A stretch of DNA of 64,000 nt from Acidobacteriota bacterium (GTDB taxonomy: Bacteria; Acidobacteriota; Terriglobia; Terriglobales; Acidobacteriaceae). The translations under genes were made by a program, and so were the position numbers. This document shows positions 63,300 through 64,000 of this stretch, in pieces; position 1 is the first letter of the stretch, and each line of letters begins with the position of its first letter. The stretch spans positions 1-64,000 of the forward strand of contig JAJXZT010000017.1 of the NCBI GenBank assembly GCA_021779935.1. Direction: 5' to 3'. The notes beneath the pieces were generated by a model. It was given only the letters and a program-made list of their open reading frames with translations. It made no database searches and was not told the origin of the DNA.

Positions 63300-64000
63300 T
63301 GGAACCGGTCATCAGCGTACGCGGGCTCAACCACTTCTACGGCGACGGCGGCTCACGCAAGCAGGTGCTGTACGACGTTGAGTTGGAAGTGAAGCCCGGA
63401 AAGATCCTGATTCTCACTGGACCTTCCGGCTCGGGCAAAACTACGCTGCTCACGCTGATTGGCGGGTTACGTTCGGTGGAGGATGGCGAGGTCCATGTGC
63501 TCGGCCATACTATGCGCGAATCGCGTTCTCCGTCGGCATATGCTGTGCGCGAACAGATCGGCTTCATCTTCCAGCACAGCAACCTGTTGCAAGCGCTGAG
63601 AGCGTGCGAAAACGTGCAGATGTCAGTGGGCACTGCCGGCAACCTGCCTGATGACAGCCGTTCGCAGGCAGTCGAGATGCTGGAGGCAGTCGGCCTGGGA
63701 CATCGTGTGGACTATCCGGTGGGCTTGCTTTCCGGCGGCGAGCGACAGCGTGTGGCGGTGGCGAGGGCACTGGTGCGAAAACCAAAAATTGTTCTGGCCG
63801 ATGAACCCACGGCGGCTCTCGACCGCAAGTCCGGTCGAGACGTAGTGGAGTTGTTACAATCCCTGGCCCGCAGACAGAACTGCGCAGTACTGCTGGTGAC
63901 GCACGACAACCGCATTCTTGATATCGCCGACGAAATCGTGGCCATGGAGGACGGACGAATCACGCCCGTGGCAGCCGGACTGGCCGCCCACTCGGGACGC
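63299..64000 (+). CDS. devA: DevA-type ABC exporter ATPase (cut by window end)
   Basis: 234 codons are visible; the gene continues past the window. The ATG overlaps the devC stop by one base (TGATG). Walker A LTGPSGSGKTTLL, Q-loop FIFQHSNLL, signature LLSGGERQRVAVARAL, Walker B KIVLADEPTAALD, H-loop VTHDNRI. LolD/DevA-like subfamily. With devB and devC it forms a complete tripartite-exporter core. Confidence 0.92.
   Translation, partial: MEPVISVRGLNHFYGDGGSRKQVLYDVELEVKPGKILILTGPSGSGKTTLLTLIGGLRSVEDGEVHVLGHTMRESRSPSAYAVREQIGFIFQHSNLLQALRACENVQMSVGTAGNLPDDSRSQAVEMLEAVGLGHRVDYPVGLLSGGERQRVAVARALVRKPKIVLADEPTAALDRKSGRDVVELLQSLARRQNCAVLLVTHDNRILDIADEIVAMEDGRITPVAAGLAAHSGR

Overview
The window looks like the chromosome of an acidobacterium (Acidobacteriota, Terriglobia/Koribacter-like). 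This is an inference from gene content. It has a complete Alternative Complex III plus caa3 oxidase operon, a secreted VWFA-like protein of a type common in that phylum, a DUF3857/transglutaminase/TPR giant, several small TonB-C-domain proteins, a fused ADP-forming acyl-CoA synthetase/acetyltransferase, and GC-rich coding DNA. I see no rRNA, tRNA, CRISPR array, prophage or classical insertion sequence.

Layout. (1) 0.3-4 kb: a secreted protein, a ptb-buk acyl-phosphate pair, and a divergent cysteine-rich MerR regulator with a palindrome in its own promoter. (2) 4-13.3 kb, minus strand: a phosphate island reading phoB, phoR, phoU2, porin, pstC, pstA, pstB, phoU. No pstS is present; a large coiled-coil porin stands in front of pstC. 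(3) 13.6-14.6 kb: the VWFA-like protein. (4) 14.8-27.7 kb, minus strand: actABCDEF, a one-TM protein, a Sco-like copper chaperone, then ctaC, ctaD, ctaE, ctaF. This is a tightly overlapping respiratory operon encoding a quinol:cytochrome c oxidoreductase and its caa3 oxidase. (5) 28.5-38.5 kb: a TonB-C protein, aldehyde dehydrogenase, DUF3857-TPR protein, ADP-forming acyl-CoA synthetase, metallophosphoesterase and cold-shock protein. (6) 38.8-50.3 kb: housekeeping genes in short units (M23 peptidase, purM, purN, dut, tyrS, diacylglycerol kinase, TonB-like protein, efp, acylphosphatase, apt). (7) 50.3-54.3 kb: two related secreted TonB-C proteins and a GAF-GAF-PP2C (RsbU-like) phosphatase. (8) 54.3-57.4 kb: a repeat-rich accessory stretch with small unknown genes. 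(9) 57.5-64 kb: pckA, a small unknown gene, pgeF, and a devBCA-type ABC exporter cut by the window edge.

The most unusual material lies between genes. One family of imperfect palindromes has near-constant ends (GTGCCC ... GGGGTCG) but different, still self-complementary arms. It occurs at least eight times, five of them within 400 bp. A second family consists of degenerate arrays with a 7-bp (sometimes 8-bp) period, often lying next to the palindromes. In one place a heptameric 32-bp sequence forms a perfect inverted repeat around a gene for a 23S-rRNA-intervening-sequence (S23/IVP-like) four-helix-bundle protein. That 431-bp unit sits between dut and tyrS and resembles a small mobile element whose gene carries an apparent 5' frameshift.
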